64,000 nt of DNA from CAXBNB01 sp049115735 (lineage in GTDB: Bacteria; Bacteroidota; Bacteroidia; Cytophagales; Cyclobacteriaceae): the NCBI GenBank assembly GCA_049115735.1, contig JAGDZP010000010.1, positions 62,001 through 126,000 on the forward strand, in the 5' to 3' direction. The position numbers and the translations under genes were made by a program. The notes beneath the pieces are model-generated. The model did not search any database, was not told where the DNA came from, and worked only from the letters and a program-made list of their open reading frames with translations. How positions within the stretch are numbered: the stretch's first letter is position 1; the number at the start of each line of letters is the position of its first letter. Below are positions 9,853 to 17,749 of the stretch, one piece after another.

Positions 9853-10278
9853 TTATTTTTGTTTTTTGTCGATCACTGCAACAGTAATTCTGCTTATGCA
9901 AGTCAGTTGTTCTTCGTCATTGGATATTTTTATTTCCCAAACTTGGGTTTTCCTTCCCAGGTGGATCGGTCTGGCGATTCCTGTAACATCACCTTGTTTA
10001 ACCGCTTTGATATGGTTGGCGTTGATTTCAATACCAGCGCAGTACTGGGTATTTACATCTGTAGCCAGCATAGCTGCAACACTGCCTAAGGTCTCGGCCA
10101 ATGTTACCGAGGCACCACCATGCAACATACCATAGGGCTGTGTTGTTCTGTGGTCTACAGGCATTTTGGCTTTTAAAAAATCCTCACCAATTTCCGTGAA
10201 TTCGATCCCCATGTGGCCCACCATGCAATTCTTAGAAAATTGATTTAGTGTATCTAATGTAAAGGACTTATTGAACAT
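9853..10278 (-). CDS. menI: Hotdog thioesterase, probable DHNA-CoA thioesterase
   Basis: 141 residues. YGMLHGGASVTLAETLGS, ELN-like IEINANHIKAV and RPIHLGRKTQVWEIKI match PaaI/YdiI-type hotdog thioesterases closely; the Glu in AETLG is the expected catalytic residue. E. coli MenI (YdiI) shares this pattern and releases CoA from 1,4-dihydroxy-2-naphthoyl-CoA. Position 55 bp upstream of menF-menD supports that role; a general acyl-CoA thioesterase is the alternative. A perfect -7 box lies ~40 bp upstream of the ATG. Confidence 0.85.
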   Translation of the reverse strand: MFNKSFTLDTLNQFSKNCMVGHMGIEFTEIGEDFLKAKMPVDHRTTQPYGMLHGGASVTLAETLGSVAAMLATDVNTQYCAGIEINANHIKAVKQGDVTGIARPIHLGRKTQVWEIKISNDEEQLTCISRITVAVIDKKQK

Positions 10279-10297
10279 TTTGATTGGGATTTTGTTC

Positions 10298-10305
10298 TAT
10301 ATTCG
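10298..10305 (+). promoter_or_regulatory. Probable -7 box for the histidine phosphatase
   Basis: TATATTCG matches TAnnTTTG at 7 of 8 positions. A start site near 10312 would lie downstream of the ATG at 10271 and so supports a TTG start at 10334. It sits within 13 bp of the divergent menI -7 box. Confidence 0.4.
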
Positions 10306-10317
10306 CAACTCCACAAA

Positions 10318-10325
10318 CAAAGCTA
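10318..10325 (-). promoter_or_regulatory. -7 box for menI-menF-menD
   Basis: Minus strand reads TAGCTTTG, perfect TAnnTTTG; start site near 10311, about 33 nt before the menI ATG at 10278. Confidence 0.5.
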
Positions 10326-10333
10326 CATTTAGA

Positions 10334-10969
10334 TTGAAAAGCAAAAAAATATATATCATACGGCACGGCCAGACGGACTATAATAAAATGAATATGGTTC
10401 AGGGTCGGGGTATTAATTCTTCTCTAAATGAGCATGGCCGTCAACAGGCCGAATTGTTTTACCACGCCTATAAGGATGTTGATTTTGATAAGATTTATAC
10501 TTCTTCATTAAAACGTACCCAGGAGTCTGTGGCAGGATTTATTGGCGATAATATCCCTTTTGAGAAGCTCAAAGGCTTGGACGAGATAAGCTGGGGAGAT
10601 CATGAAGGTCAGGCCTTTGATCCTGAAATGCATCAGAAGTATTTGAAATGTATTGAGCAATGGCAATCCGGTAATGTGGATGCGGCGGTGAGTGGTGGTG
10701 AGTCACCTAATACGGTGAAAGCCAGACAGCAAATGGCCATTGATTATATTTTGTCAAATGACAATGAAGAGACTGTCTTGATTTGTAGTCATGGACGAGC
10801 CATGAGAATTCTAGTCTGCTGGCTGCTAGAGAAACCGCTGCACGAAATGGAGGCCTTCAAGCACCAAAACCTCGGCCTTTATTTACTCAATTATCAAGAT
10901 GGGAAATTTTCCTTGGTAGAAAGAAACAACGTTGATCACATGGCTGAGTTGGAGAGTTCGAATAGCTGA
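10334..10969 (+). CDS. Histidine phosphatase (phosphoglycerate mutase-like) family protein
   Basis: The catalytic motif IYIIRHGQTDYNK lies at the very N-terminus if translation begins at the TTG at 10334, as is normal for the family; an in-frame ATG at 10271 would add 21 residues, overlap menI by 8 bp and precede the predicted promoter. Other marks: TSSLKRTQESV, DEISWGDHEGQ, and the second catalytic His in LICSHGRAMRIL. About 211 aa. Substrate unknown; relatives include cofactor-dependent phosphoglycerate mutases and alpha-ribazole or sugar phosphatases. Confidence 0.85.
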   Translation: MKSKKIYIIRHGQTDYNKMNMVQGRGINSSLNEHGRQQAELFYHAYKDVDFDKIYTSSLKRTQESVAGFIGDNIPFEKLKGLDEISWGDHEGQAFDPEMHQKYLKCIEQWQSGNVDAAVSGGESPNTVKARQQMAIDYILSNDNEETVLICSHGRAMRILVCWLLEKPLHEMEAFKHQNLGLYLLNYQDGKFSLVERNNVDHMAELESSNS

Positions 10970-10972
10970 GCG

Positions 10973-11161
10973 TTATTCATCAGCTGACTTCAAATCCTCT
11001 TCAGTAGATTTCAACTTTTCTCTACAATAATTTACAAGGTCTAGGGCTCTTTTGGTGAGTTCGCTGAGGTCATCTATGTCAGTGGATTCATCTTCCAATT
11101 TGATGACTATTTCCTCTAGTTCGTTGAGTGCTTCCTTGTATGATGGTTTCTTTTTGGCCAT
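10973..11161 (-). CDS. xseB: Exodeoxyribonuclease VII small subunit
   Basis: 62 residues. SYKEALNELEEIVIKLE followed by a coiled-coil ending LKSAD is the XseB signature; several copies bind one XseA to make exonuclease VII, which degrades single-stranded DNA from both ends. It starts 6 bp after xseA. Confidence 0.94.
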   Translation of the reverse strand: MAKKKPSYKEALNELEEIVIKLEDESTDIDDLSELTKRALDLVNYCREKLKSTEEDLKSADE

Positions 11162-11167
11162 TGTTGT

Positions 11168-12391
11168 CTAATTAACTGTACTTTCAAATTTACCTTTTTC
11201 AGATTGGGTTTCTACTATGTCCCCGGTTTTGGGTGATGTTTTATTGGAGAGGAATTTTCCATTCACTCGTGTAATTGTGAATCCCCTTTTTAGAATAGCC
11301 GCAGGATCAGTTGCTGCAATGGTTTTCTCTGCCAGATCTAATTTTGCTTGATTTAATTTGATCAGTTGTTGGGGTAAGGAGAGTAGTTGATTTTGGAGTG
11401 TTGACAATCGAATTTCAGCTTGATGTATTTGACTCTGTGCATTCAGTTTAATCTGATGATGTATATAATTGATTCTCTCTTTATTTTGATTCACCTTTTC
11501 TAATCCAATATTTTTTATTTGCTCAAAAGCCTCATTCACCCTCGACTCAAATTCGATCATGCCATTGATAATGAACTCTGCCACAGCTGTAGGGGTTTTC
11601 ATTTTGGTATTGGCTACCAGGTCGGCTATGGTAGAATCTCTTTCATGACCTATTCCTGTCACTATAGGCAAAGGGAACTGTGCCAGGTGTGCACATAAAT
11701 CAAAGTCGTCAAAGCAGTCCAGGTCGGTTTGAGCCCCACCGCCACGAATTAGCACGACTAAGTCAAATTCATCTTCCAATTCATAGACGCGATGCAAGGC
11801 TTGTAGAATTGATTCTACAGCTGCTGATCCTTGCATTACGGAATTAAAGAGCTGAAGATGGACTGAATAGGAGTAGGGATTGTTTTCTAGCTGATGCTTG
11901 AAATCACCAAATCCGGCTGCAGTTTCAGAACTGATGACCGCTATCCGTTGTGGTACCAGTGGTAGAGGAACGGTTTTGTTCATGCCGATGATACCGTCCG
12001 CTTCCAGATTATTGATTGTCTCCTGTTTTTTCCTTTCCCTTTCGCCCAAAGTGTAATTAGGATCAATATCCTTCACATTCAGACTGAAGCCATAAACTTC
12101 ATGATATTGTACAGCAGCATTCAACATGACCTTCATGCCACTGCTCAAGTTTTGGCCGGTTGCATTAGCAAACCAATTGCTTAAACTGGAAAAAGTATAT
12201 GACCAAATGGTTGCCCTGGTTTTTGCTGCAATGGTATTACCATCCTTTTCAATCAGATCGAGATAACAATGACCACTTCGGTTGATGTTCATTTCACCAA
12301 TTTCCGCAACGATCCAATACGACTTCTCCAGGTGTTCATCCAAAGTGGATTTTATCAGTTGATTAAATTCAAGAAGGCTATAAGATTCCAT
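11168..12391 (-). CDS. xseA: Exodeoxyribonuclease VII large subunit
   Basis: 407 residues. The N-terminal OB-fold is seen in SYWIVAEIGEMNINRSGHCYLDL; the catalytic domain has RIAVISSETAAGFGDF, VVLIRGGGAQTDLDCFDD and GIGHERDSTIADLVA, then a long coiled-coil (about 255-350) and the C-terminal ILKRGFTITRVNG. Family length is 400-450. Operon with xseB. Confidence 0.96.
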   Translation of the reverse strand: MESYSLLEFNQLIKSTLDEHLEKSYWIVAEIGEMNINRSGHCYLDLIEKDGNTIAAKTRATIWSYTFSSLSNWFANATGQNLSSGMKVMLNAAVQYHEVYGFSLNVKDIDPNYTLGERERKKQETINNLEADGIIGMNKTVPLPLVPQRIAVISSETAAGFGDFKHQLENNPYSYSVHLQLFNSVMQGSAAVESILQALHRVYELEDEFDLVVLIRGGGAQTDLDCFDDFDLCAHLAQFPLPIVTGIGHERDSTIADLVANTKMKTPTAVAEFIINGMIEFESRVNEAFEQIKNIGLEKVNQNKERINYIHHQIKLNAQSQIHQAEIRLSTLQNQLLSLPQQLIKLNQAKLDLAEKTIAATDPAAILKRGFTITRVNGKFLSNKTSPKTGDIVETQSEKGKFESTVN

Positions 12392-12461
12392 ATTTCAAAT
12401 GCAATTAACAACTAAAATTGATTTTTATGGAAGAAAATGTGCCAGCTTTTTCGGCTAACTG

Positions 12462-13529
12462 CTATAGTCCAATATTGTAGGAGAGGGTGAATGAAAAATA
12501 TCCGTTGGTATCCGTACTTAGATCGGAGTTTGAAAGTGCCCTGGGGATATTGTAATTGTAACCGATGGTGATGCCTAATTTGTTGGTGCTGAGTCTAACT
12601 GGAAGGGACAGATAGTAGTTCATCAACCCGAATTGTGTTGAAGTAATCTCGTTTGTGGTGGTTCCGTTATTGTCTCTTGCATAAATCAGGAATTCAGCTG
12701 TTCTTCTACCCATTTGATTATTTCGAACGAAGGTTTGTATTTGTCTGTCGGTCAAATTGGGTAATGTGTTTTCAAGGTTTGGAAATCTATCGAATAATCT
12801 ATCAACAGATTGGGGTCTTGGCTCTGATACATTTTGTAGCTCGGTGATATTCTGATTTCCAAATAGTATGGAAATGGAAGGGAAGAAGGTCACATTCTTA
12901 AAAGGTTTGAAAGCCCGCTTCTTGATTACTCCCGTAGCATTCCAAGTGATGCTGTTGGCTGTTTCTTCCCCAAACGAAAAGGAATAATCAATCCCGATAT
13001 ATAAGTGTTTCAAATCAACTGAAACGGAACTGTTTAGTGAATTTGTCAAAGGAAAAAGGTAAGTGCCATCATTTGAATGGTAAAATGAATGGTCATAAGA
13101 CAGTATGTATGACCATTTCTTTGAAAGGTTACCCATGTACCCAAGCGTTGCTAATGTCAGGAAATACTTTGGGGTAAGGTCACTGTTCCATATCCCTGTC
13201 ACATCAACAAACATCCCTGATTTGTGGTAATATGTTATTCCTGGAATTACGGCCTGTTGATCTACGCCGAACGAACGACCGGCGGAAGTCACCCTGCTAG
13301 AAAACCCAATACGACTGACAAGAAATGATTCGGCAGTGGAGGTAGAGGAAAGAACGCTTTCTATCAAATTGTAAAGACTCAATGAATCTTCCTCATTGGA
13401 TAACAATTCATCCAGCTCAGCATTGAGCTGAGCCAATTCTTTTTCTTCATCACTTTGCCCATGAGCCTGCAATAGCACAAAGAACATAGCTATAGATGCG
13501 AGTAATATTTTTAGAGTAGAGGTTCTCAA
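12462..13529 (-). CDS. Predicted outer-membrane beta-barrel in the ECF sigma operon
   Basis: 355 residues with a signal peptide ending AHGQ (about residue 25). A short acidic helix rich in Glu and Leu follows, then alternating aromatic/polar strands (VDVTGIWNSDL, YILSYDHSFYHS, IGIDYSFSFG) to the end FSFTLSYNIGL, which reads as an outer-membrane barrel. I do not recognise a named family. It is the last gene of a four-gene run with the sigma factor, 45 bp after the Spy-like gene, so it may be a target or sensor partner of that system. Confidence 0.75.
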   Translation of the reverse strand: MRTSTLKILLASIAMFFVLLQAHGQSDEEKELAQLNAELDELLSNEEDSLSLYNLIESVLSSTSTAESFLVSRIGFSSRVTSAGRSFGVDQQAVIPGITYYHKSGMFVDVTGIWNSDLTPKYFLTLATLGYMGNLSKKWSYILSYDHSFYHSNDGTYLFPLTNSLNSSVSVDLKHLYIGIDYSFSFGEETANSITWNATGVIKKRAFKPFKNVTFFPSISILFGNQNITELQNVSEPRPQSVDRLFDRFPNLENTLPNLTDRQIQTFVRNNQMGRRTAEFLIYARDNNGTTTNEITSTQFGLMNYYLSLPVRLSTNKLGITIGYNYNIPRALSNSDLSTDTNGYFSFTLSYNIGL

Positions 13530-13573
13530 AATACTAGTTTAAAGCCGACGAAGCTTTTCATGTCGGCTGGTTT

Positions 13574-14080
13574 CTAATTCTGTCTTTGTTTCATTCTTTG
13601 CTGGTTGCGCTCCATTCTTTGTTCACGGTTTTGTTGTTGGTTGTTTCTTTGTTCCAGTCTTCTCAGTAGCATTGCTTTGAAATCATCTTCGGCCCTTTGT
13701 AGCGACATCAGTTGCCGTCCGTCTATGATTTCAAGCATTCTGTCGGAGTACTCCTGTTCCAAATCTAGTTTGCGTTGTTTGATTTCTCTTCCTCGTTTAA
13801 TGGCCCTTCTTGTATCTTCTTCTGTGGCCGTTTCCCGGTTGTAGCCATTTTTTACCTCAATAAGACTTGCCTTGATTTCTCTTTTCTTTTGTGCATACTC
13901 CTGGTACACAGGCCAAAATTTTTCGGCTTGCTGGGGTGAAAGCCCAAGGCGCTCTGTAATTAGGCCAATTTTAGCTGCATTCAGCTTTCGCATAGCATCT
14001 CCGCTCTGTGCGTGGGTATCGACTGCACCCATCAGGAGCAGAGCCAGTACCAATATTTGAAAAAGTCTTAAATTTTTCAT
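13574..14080 (-). CDS. Periplasmic Spy/CnrX-like helical protein
   Basis: 168 residues. Signal peptide ends DTHAQ. Mature part is helical with LGLSPQQAEKFWPVYQEY, an LTxxQ-like motif of Spy/CpxP/CnrX-type envelope-stress proteins, followed by charged helices and a Gln/Arg-rich tail. In CnrYXH-type systems such proteins act with an ECF sigma/anti-sigma pair; here it lies 24 bp after the anti-sigma candidate, which fits. Metal binding cannot be argued since no clear His/Cys set is seen. Confidence 0.8.
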   Translation of the reverse strand: MKNLRLFQILVLALLLMGAVDTHAQSGDAMRKLNAAKIGLITERLGLSPQQAEKFWPVYQEYAQKKREIKASLIEVKNGYNRETATEEDTRRAIKRGREIKQRKLDLEQEYSDRMLEIIDGRQLMSLQRAEDDFKAMLLRRLEQRNNQQQNREQRMERNQQRMKQRQN

Positions 14081-14104
14081 AGCTCAAGTTCTTTATTTTT
14101 TCGG

Positions 14105-14794
14105 CTATACGCCAGTCTCAATTTCAAATTCTAAAAGAATGTCATCTATTTCACCATCACTAAAGTTCAGCTCATCGATGAGATCCGTATTTTCTATATC
14201 AAGTTCCAATTCCATATCATCGAAGTTCACAGTTTCGATAATATCATCTGAAGACAAATCTGATTGCTCCAGGTAAGCCACTAAATCCTGCGTACTCACT
14301 TCTGCAATGATATCTTCTGTGTTCAGTGTTCCATTTTTCCCCTGAAAGAATAAGCTGTATCCCAAAATGAAGAGTGCCATCATGGCCGGTACAAGTGCCC
14401 ATTTCGCTTGACTCGTCCCAAAGACCCAGGAAAAGATAGAGTCCTTTTTAGTTTCGATTACTCTATCTTGAATGATAGATGGCAACTCTTCAAAGTATCT
14501 ATTTGGTATCTGGAAAGGATGTTGTTTGGGAAGGTTTATAAACTCCAGCCCAAAATCATCAGCTTGTTCCAACTCAACCTTCTCTTGAATGCTCACTGAG
14601 AGCTTATCAAAGTAGCCCTCAGGCACTTGGAAAGGAGTAGACTTTTTTATTTCCAATGAATCAAACACCAGGCTTTTGCTCTCCTCAGCTTCTATCCGTG
14701 CTTCTATTTTGGCAGAAAGCTTATCGAAATAGTTCTCCGGTACTTCAAAAGGAGCCTTTTTGTCGCTTTTCGATATGTTTGGTTTCTTCTTCAT
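14105..14794 (-). CDS. Candidate anti-sigma factor with three 39-residue modules
   Basis: 229 residues, one membrane helix (about 132-150). The cytosolic N-terminus carries three copies of a motif P-F-x-[VI]-P-x-x-Y-F-[DE]-x-L, with the Pro at residues 15, 54 and 93, i.e. exactly 39 apart. The periplasmic C-terminus is strongly acidic (pairs such as DDIIETVNFDD). No zinc anti-sigma HxxxCxxC is present. Position 45 bp downstream of the ECF sigma gene and the single-helix topology suggest an anti-sigma; this function is inferred from context, not homology. Confidence 0.75.
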   Translation of the reverse strand: MKKKPNISKSDKKAPFEVPENYFDKLSAKIEARIEAEESKSLVFDSLEIKKSTPFQVPEGYFDKLSVSIQEKVELEQADDFGLEFINLPKQHPFQIPNRYFEELPSIIQDRVIETKKDSIFSWVFGTSQAKWALVPAMMALFILGYSLFFQGKNGTLNTEDIIAEVSTQDLVAYLEQSDLSSDDIIETVNFDDMELELDIENTDLIDELNFSDGEIDDILLEFEIETGV

Positions 14795-14839
14795 TAGTAT
14801 TCCAAATCTGTCCCTTAGACCATGCTGAGTATATAAGGT

Positions 14840-15379
14840 TTAATCTACTTTTAAATTTTCTTCTATTTTTTTTACGGCCAAATGGTAGCTGGCTTTTAAG
14901 GCCCCAACACTTGTCTCTGTTATCTCTGAAATCTCAGTAAACTTCATTTCATCAAAGTATTTCATGTTAAAAACCAAACGCTGTTTATCGGGCAGTTTGA
15001 GTAATGCTTTTTGCAACTTCATTTGTATCTCATCACCACTGATATGATTGCCAGAATCCAGCTTTGAGCTGAGCTCACCAGCCACATCTGCAATAGGCAC
15101 AAAGAATTTCTTCTTTTTCTTATTTAGGAAATTGAGGCATTCGTTGGTAGCTATTCGATATATCCATGTGTATAGTTTCGAGTCTTCCCTGAACTTATCG
15201 AGGTTTCTCCAAACTTTGATGAATATTTCCTGCACAAGATCATCTGCATCATCATGGTCTATTACCATCTTACGCACATGCCAATATATGCGCTCCTGGT
15301 ACTCTCGTACTAAGAGGTTGAATCCATAATTTTTGGTTTGCGGATCCTGAATTTTCTCAATTAAATCCTTGTCTTCCAC
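14840..15379 (-). CDS. RNA polymerase ECF sigma factor
   Basis: 179 residues. Region 2 is visible in DDADDLVQEIFIKVWRNL and YTWIYRIATNECLNFL; region 4 in LPDKQRLVFNMKYFDEM and SEITETSVGALKASYHLAVK, a helix-turn-helix. The usual length for an extracytoplasmic-function sigma. First gene of a run with an anti-sigma candidate, a Spy-like protein and a barrel, so probably autoregulated envelope-stress control. Confidence 0.95.
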   Translation of the reverse strand: MEDKDLIEKIQDPQTKNYGFNLLVREYQERIYWHVRKMVIDHDDADDLVQEIFIKVWRNLDKFREDSKLYTWIYRIATNECLNFLNKKKKKFFVPIADVAGELSSKLDSGNHISGDEIQMKLQKALLKLPDKQRLVFNMKYFDEMKFTEISEITETSVGALKASYHLAVKKIEENLKVD

Positions 15380-15518
15380 GTTGTTTGATTTGCTGCTTTG
15401 ACATGACTGCTGGCTGAAGGTTTAATGCCTCCGCTAAAATAAAGCTAATGACACTACAGGAAGGCCAAGTTTGACCTTTTTTCTTAAATTACTGACTTAA
15501 ATTTCTGCTCCTATAAGC

Positions 15519-16736
15519 ATGAAAAAAAACATAATTGAAAATGTTGAAGTGATTGTTTGTTCTCCTGGTAGAAATTTCGTAACACTGAAATTGACCACCG
15601 AAGCTGGGCTTGTTGGCTATGGGGATGCCACGTTGAATGGACGAGAACTGGCGGTTGTATCTTACTTAAAAGATCATCTGTGCCCACTCTTGATTGGCAA
15701 GTCAATATTCCAGACGGAGGATATCTGGCAATACTTATATAAAGGTGCTTATTGGAGGAAGGGCCCGGTGACCATGACAGCTATAGGTGCTATAGATATA
15801 GCCCTATGGGATCTGAAGGGAAAAACGCTCGGTGAACCAGTCTACAACTTGTTGGGTGGAAAGAGTAGAAATAAGATACTGACTTACACTCATGCCAATG
15901 GACGTAACATTGATGATACAATTGAAAAAGTGGCTGAGGTCAAAAGCAAAGGATTTGAAGCCATTAGGGTTCAATGTGGAGTGCCTGGTCTAGAAAAAGT
16001 ATATGGTGTAGCAAATGATGGTTTATATGAACCGGCCATTAAGGGCGAAAGACCTGACGAGGAGATGTGGGCTACCCATAAGTATCTTAATTTCATTCCT
16101 GAAGTATTTGACCTTGTGAGAAAGGAATTTGGTCAGGACTTACATTTGCTCCATGACAGCCACCACAGGCTAACACCTACAGAAGCGGCACGGCTTGGTC
16201 AGGATTTGGAGCCTTACCATTTATTCTGGCTGGAAGATACCGTTCCTGCTGAGCATCAGGAGAGCTTCAGGATTATCAAAGAAAAAACAGTAACGCCTTT
16301 AGCCGTAGGTGAGATATTCAATACGATTCATGATGCCCAAACACTCATTACTTCCCAATTAATTGACTATATCCGCATGACGGTTAGTCATGGTGGAGGA
16401 TTGACGCCCATGATGAAAGTAGCGCACTTGAGTGAACTTTACCATGTAAGGACAGGATGTCATGGACCTTCTGATATTTCACCTATTGCATTAGCAGCTT
16501 GTCTGCACTTTGATACTGCCATCAACAATTTTGGAATACAAGAGTATATGGGCTACTCGGATGTCATGGAAGAAGCGTTTCCTCATGAATACTATTTTGA
16601 AAATGGCTATCTGTATGTGACAGATGCACCTGGTCTTGGGGTGGAGTTTAATGAGACTTTTGCTAAGGAGTACCCCTATGAAAAGGCATATCTTCCAATC
16701 AATAGGCTCGAAGACGGAACAATGTTTAATTGGTAA
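15519..16736 (+). CDS. D-mannonate dehydratase family enzyme (enolase superfamily)
   Basis: 405 residues, ManD/RspA-type. Metal ligands fit D213 (in LLHDSHHRLTP), E239 (WLEDTVP) and E265 (AVGEIFN); Y162 and H215 match the catalytic pair of characterised ManD enzymes, and R150 and H315 are also in place. These enzymes dehydrate D-mannonate to 2-keto-3-deoxygluconate; some relatives use D-gluconate or are slow. The following SDR remnant and SMP-30 lactonase support a sugar-acid catabolic cluster. Confidence 0.9.
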   Translation: MKKNIIENVEVIVCSPGRNFVTLKLTTEAGLVGYGDATLNGRELAVVSYLKDHLCPLLIGKSIFQTEDIWQYLYKGAYWRKGPVTMTAIGAIDIALWDLKGKTLGEPVYNLLGGKSRNKILTYTHANGRNIDDTIEKVAEVKSKGFEAIRVQCGVPGLEKVYGVANDGLYEPAIKGERPDEEMWATHKYLNFIPEVFDLVRKEFGQDLHLLHDSHHRLTPTEAARLGQDLEPYHLFWLEDTVPAEHQESFRIIKEKTVTPLAVGEIFNTIHDAQTLITSQLIDYIRMTVSHGGGLTPMMKVAHLSELYHVRTGCHGPSDISPIALAACLHFDTAINNFGIQEYMGYSDVMEEAFPHEYYFENGYLYVTDAPGLGVEFNETFAKEYPYEKAYLPINRLEDGTMFNW

Positions 16737-16737
16737 T

Positions 16738-16869
16738 TACAAGGATGATGATTTGGCTGAACTGCTAATATTTTGTTGTATCAATCGCTGTGAGTTGATG
16801 ACTGGTCAGCACATTCGTGTGGATGGTGGATTAGGGATAAATGTTCTAGGCGCTGTAAATCAAGAATAG
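16738..16869 (+). pseudogene. Remnant of a short-chain dehydrogenase C-terminus
   Basis: Between the manD stop (16734-16736) and the SMP-30 ATG (16870) an open frame encodes about 43 residues. Its middle, ELMTGQHIRVDGGLGINV, is the conserved C-terminal signature of SDR oxidoreductases (normally TGQ-x-I-x-VDGG), and DDDLAELLIF before it resembles the preceding helix. The Rossmann fold, catalytic Tyr-Lys and start are missing; upstream the frame simply runs inside manD. A large deletion of an SDR gene, perhaps a mannonate/fructuronate or 2-keto acid reductase, is the simplest reading. Confidence 0.75.
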
Positions 16870-17745
16870 ATGAATGATTTCTCAAACATAATTACACTAC
16901 CACTTTCAGCCATGGAGCATGGTGAAGGACCGGTATGGGATGATGAGACTCAGTTGATGTATTGGGTTGATTTGATGAAAGGGCTTTGGTATCAATATAA
17001 TCCGGCTACTGAGGAATTCAAAGTGCAGGATTGTAAACAACCAGTCGGTGTTGTGTCGATAAATAAGAGCCATGGTTTTTTATATGGACTGGCTAATGGA
17101 TTTGCCACAAGCGACTCAATGAACACATTGCCTGAGAATGTGTGGCCTCTGGATACATCTGTGAATAAAGTTCGATTCAACGATGGAGCAACTTCTCCGC
17201 ATGGAATATTCTATGCAGGTACCATGCTTTATGATGGTTCTGCTCCTGTGGGGAGCTTGTACCGGATCAATAGGGATTTGCAAGTGGAGGTGATGGATAC
17301 TGATCTGTTCGTTCCAAATGGCATGGGTTGGTCTCTGGACTCAAATACGTTTTATATGGTGGATAGCGGTCAGCATTGTATTTTCAGCTATGACTATGAT
17401 GCGAAATTCGGAGACTTGTCCAACAGAAAAGTGTTCAAGCAGTTTGCAGATGACGAAAACCCGGATGGCATGTGTATAGATGCTGAGGGAAATTTTTGGG
17501 TGGCCATGTGGGAAGGATGGCGCATAGAAGTATTAAACCCGACAGGAGAGTGTGTCAATAAGGTAGAAATGCCAGTTAGTCACCCCACGAGTTGCTGTTT
17601 TGGTGGAAAGAATTTTGAAGACCTATATATTACCACGTCTCAGATTGCGTTGAGCGATTATCAAAAAGCTGAACAACCTTTGGCTGGAAATACTTTGCTA
17701 ATTAAGAATGCCGGAAATGGCAGGCCTGAGCCGAAATTTGGATAA
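16870..17745 (+). CDS. SMP-30/gluconolactonase/LRE family protein
   Basis: 291 residues. HGEGPVWDDETQLMYWVDL (metal-binding Glu in the first propeller blade), VRFNDGATSPHGIFYAGTM, FVPNGMGWSLDSNTFYMVDS and DENPDGMCIDAEGNFWVAMW are the hallmark motifs of six-bladed SMP-30 lactonases. These hydrolyse sugar lactones to acids with a divalent metal. The ATG abuts the SDR remnant. No signal peptide, so cytoplasmic. Converges on the cytochrome gene with a 4 bp gap. Confidence 0.93.
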   Translation: MNDFSNIITLPLSAMEHGEGPVWDDETQLMYWVDLMKGLWYQYNPATEEFKVQDCKQPVGVVSINKSHGFLYGLANGFATSDSMNTLPENVWPLDTSVNKVRFNDGATSPHGIFYAGTMLYDGSAPVGSLYRINRDLQVEVMDTDLFVPNGMGWSLDSNTFYMVDSGQHCIFSYDYDAKFGDLSNRKVFKQFADDENPDGMCIDAEGNFWVAMWEGWRIEVLNPTGECVNKVEMPVSHPTSCCFGGKNFEDLYITTSQIALSDYQKAEQPLAGNTLLIKNAGNGRPEPKFG

Positions 17746-17749
17746 GATG

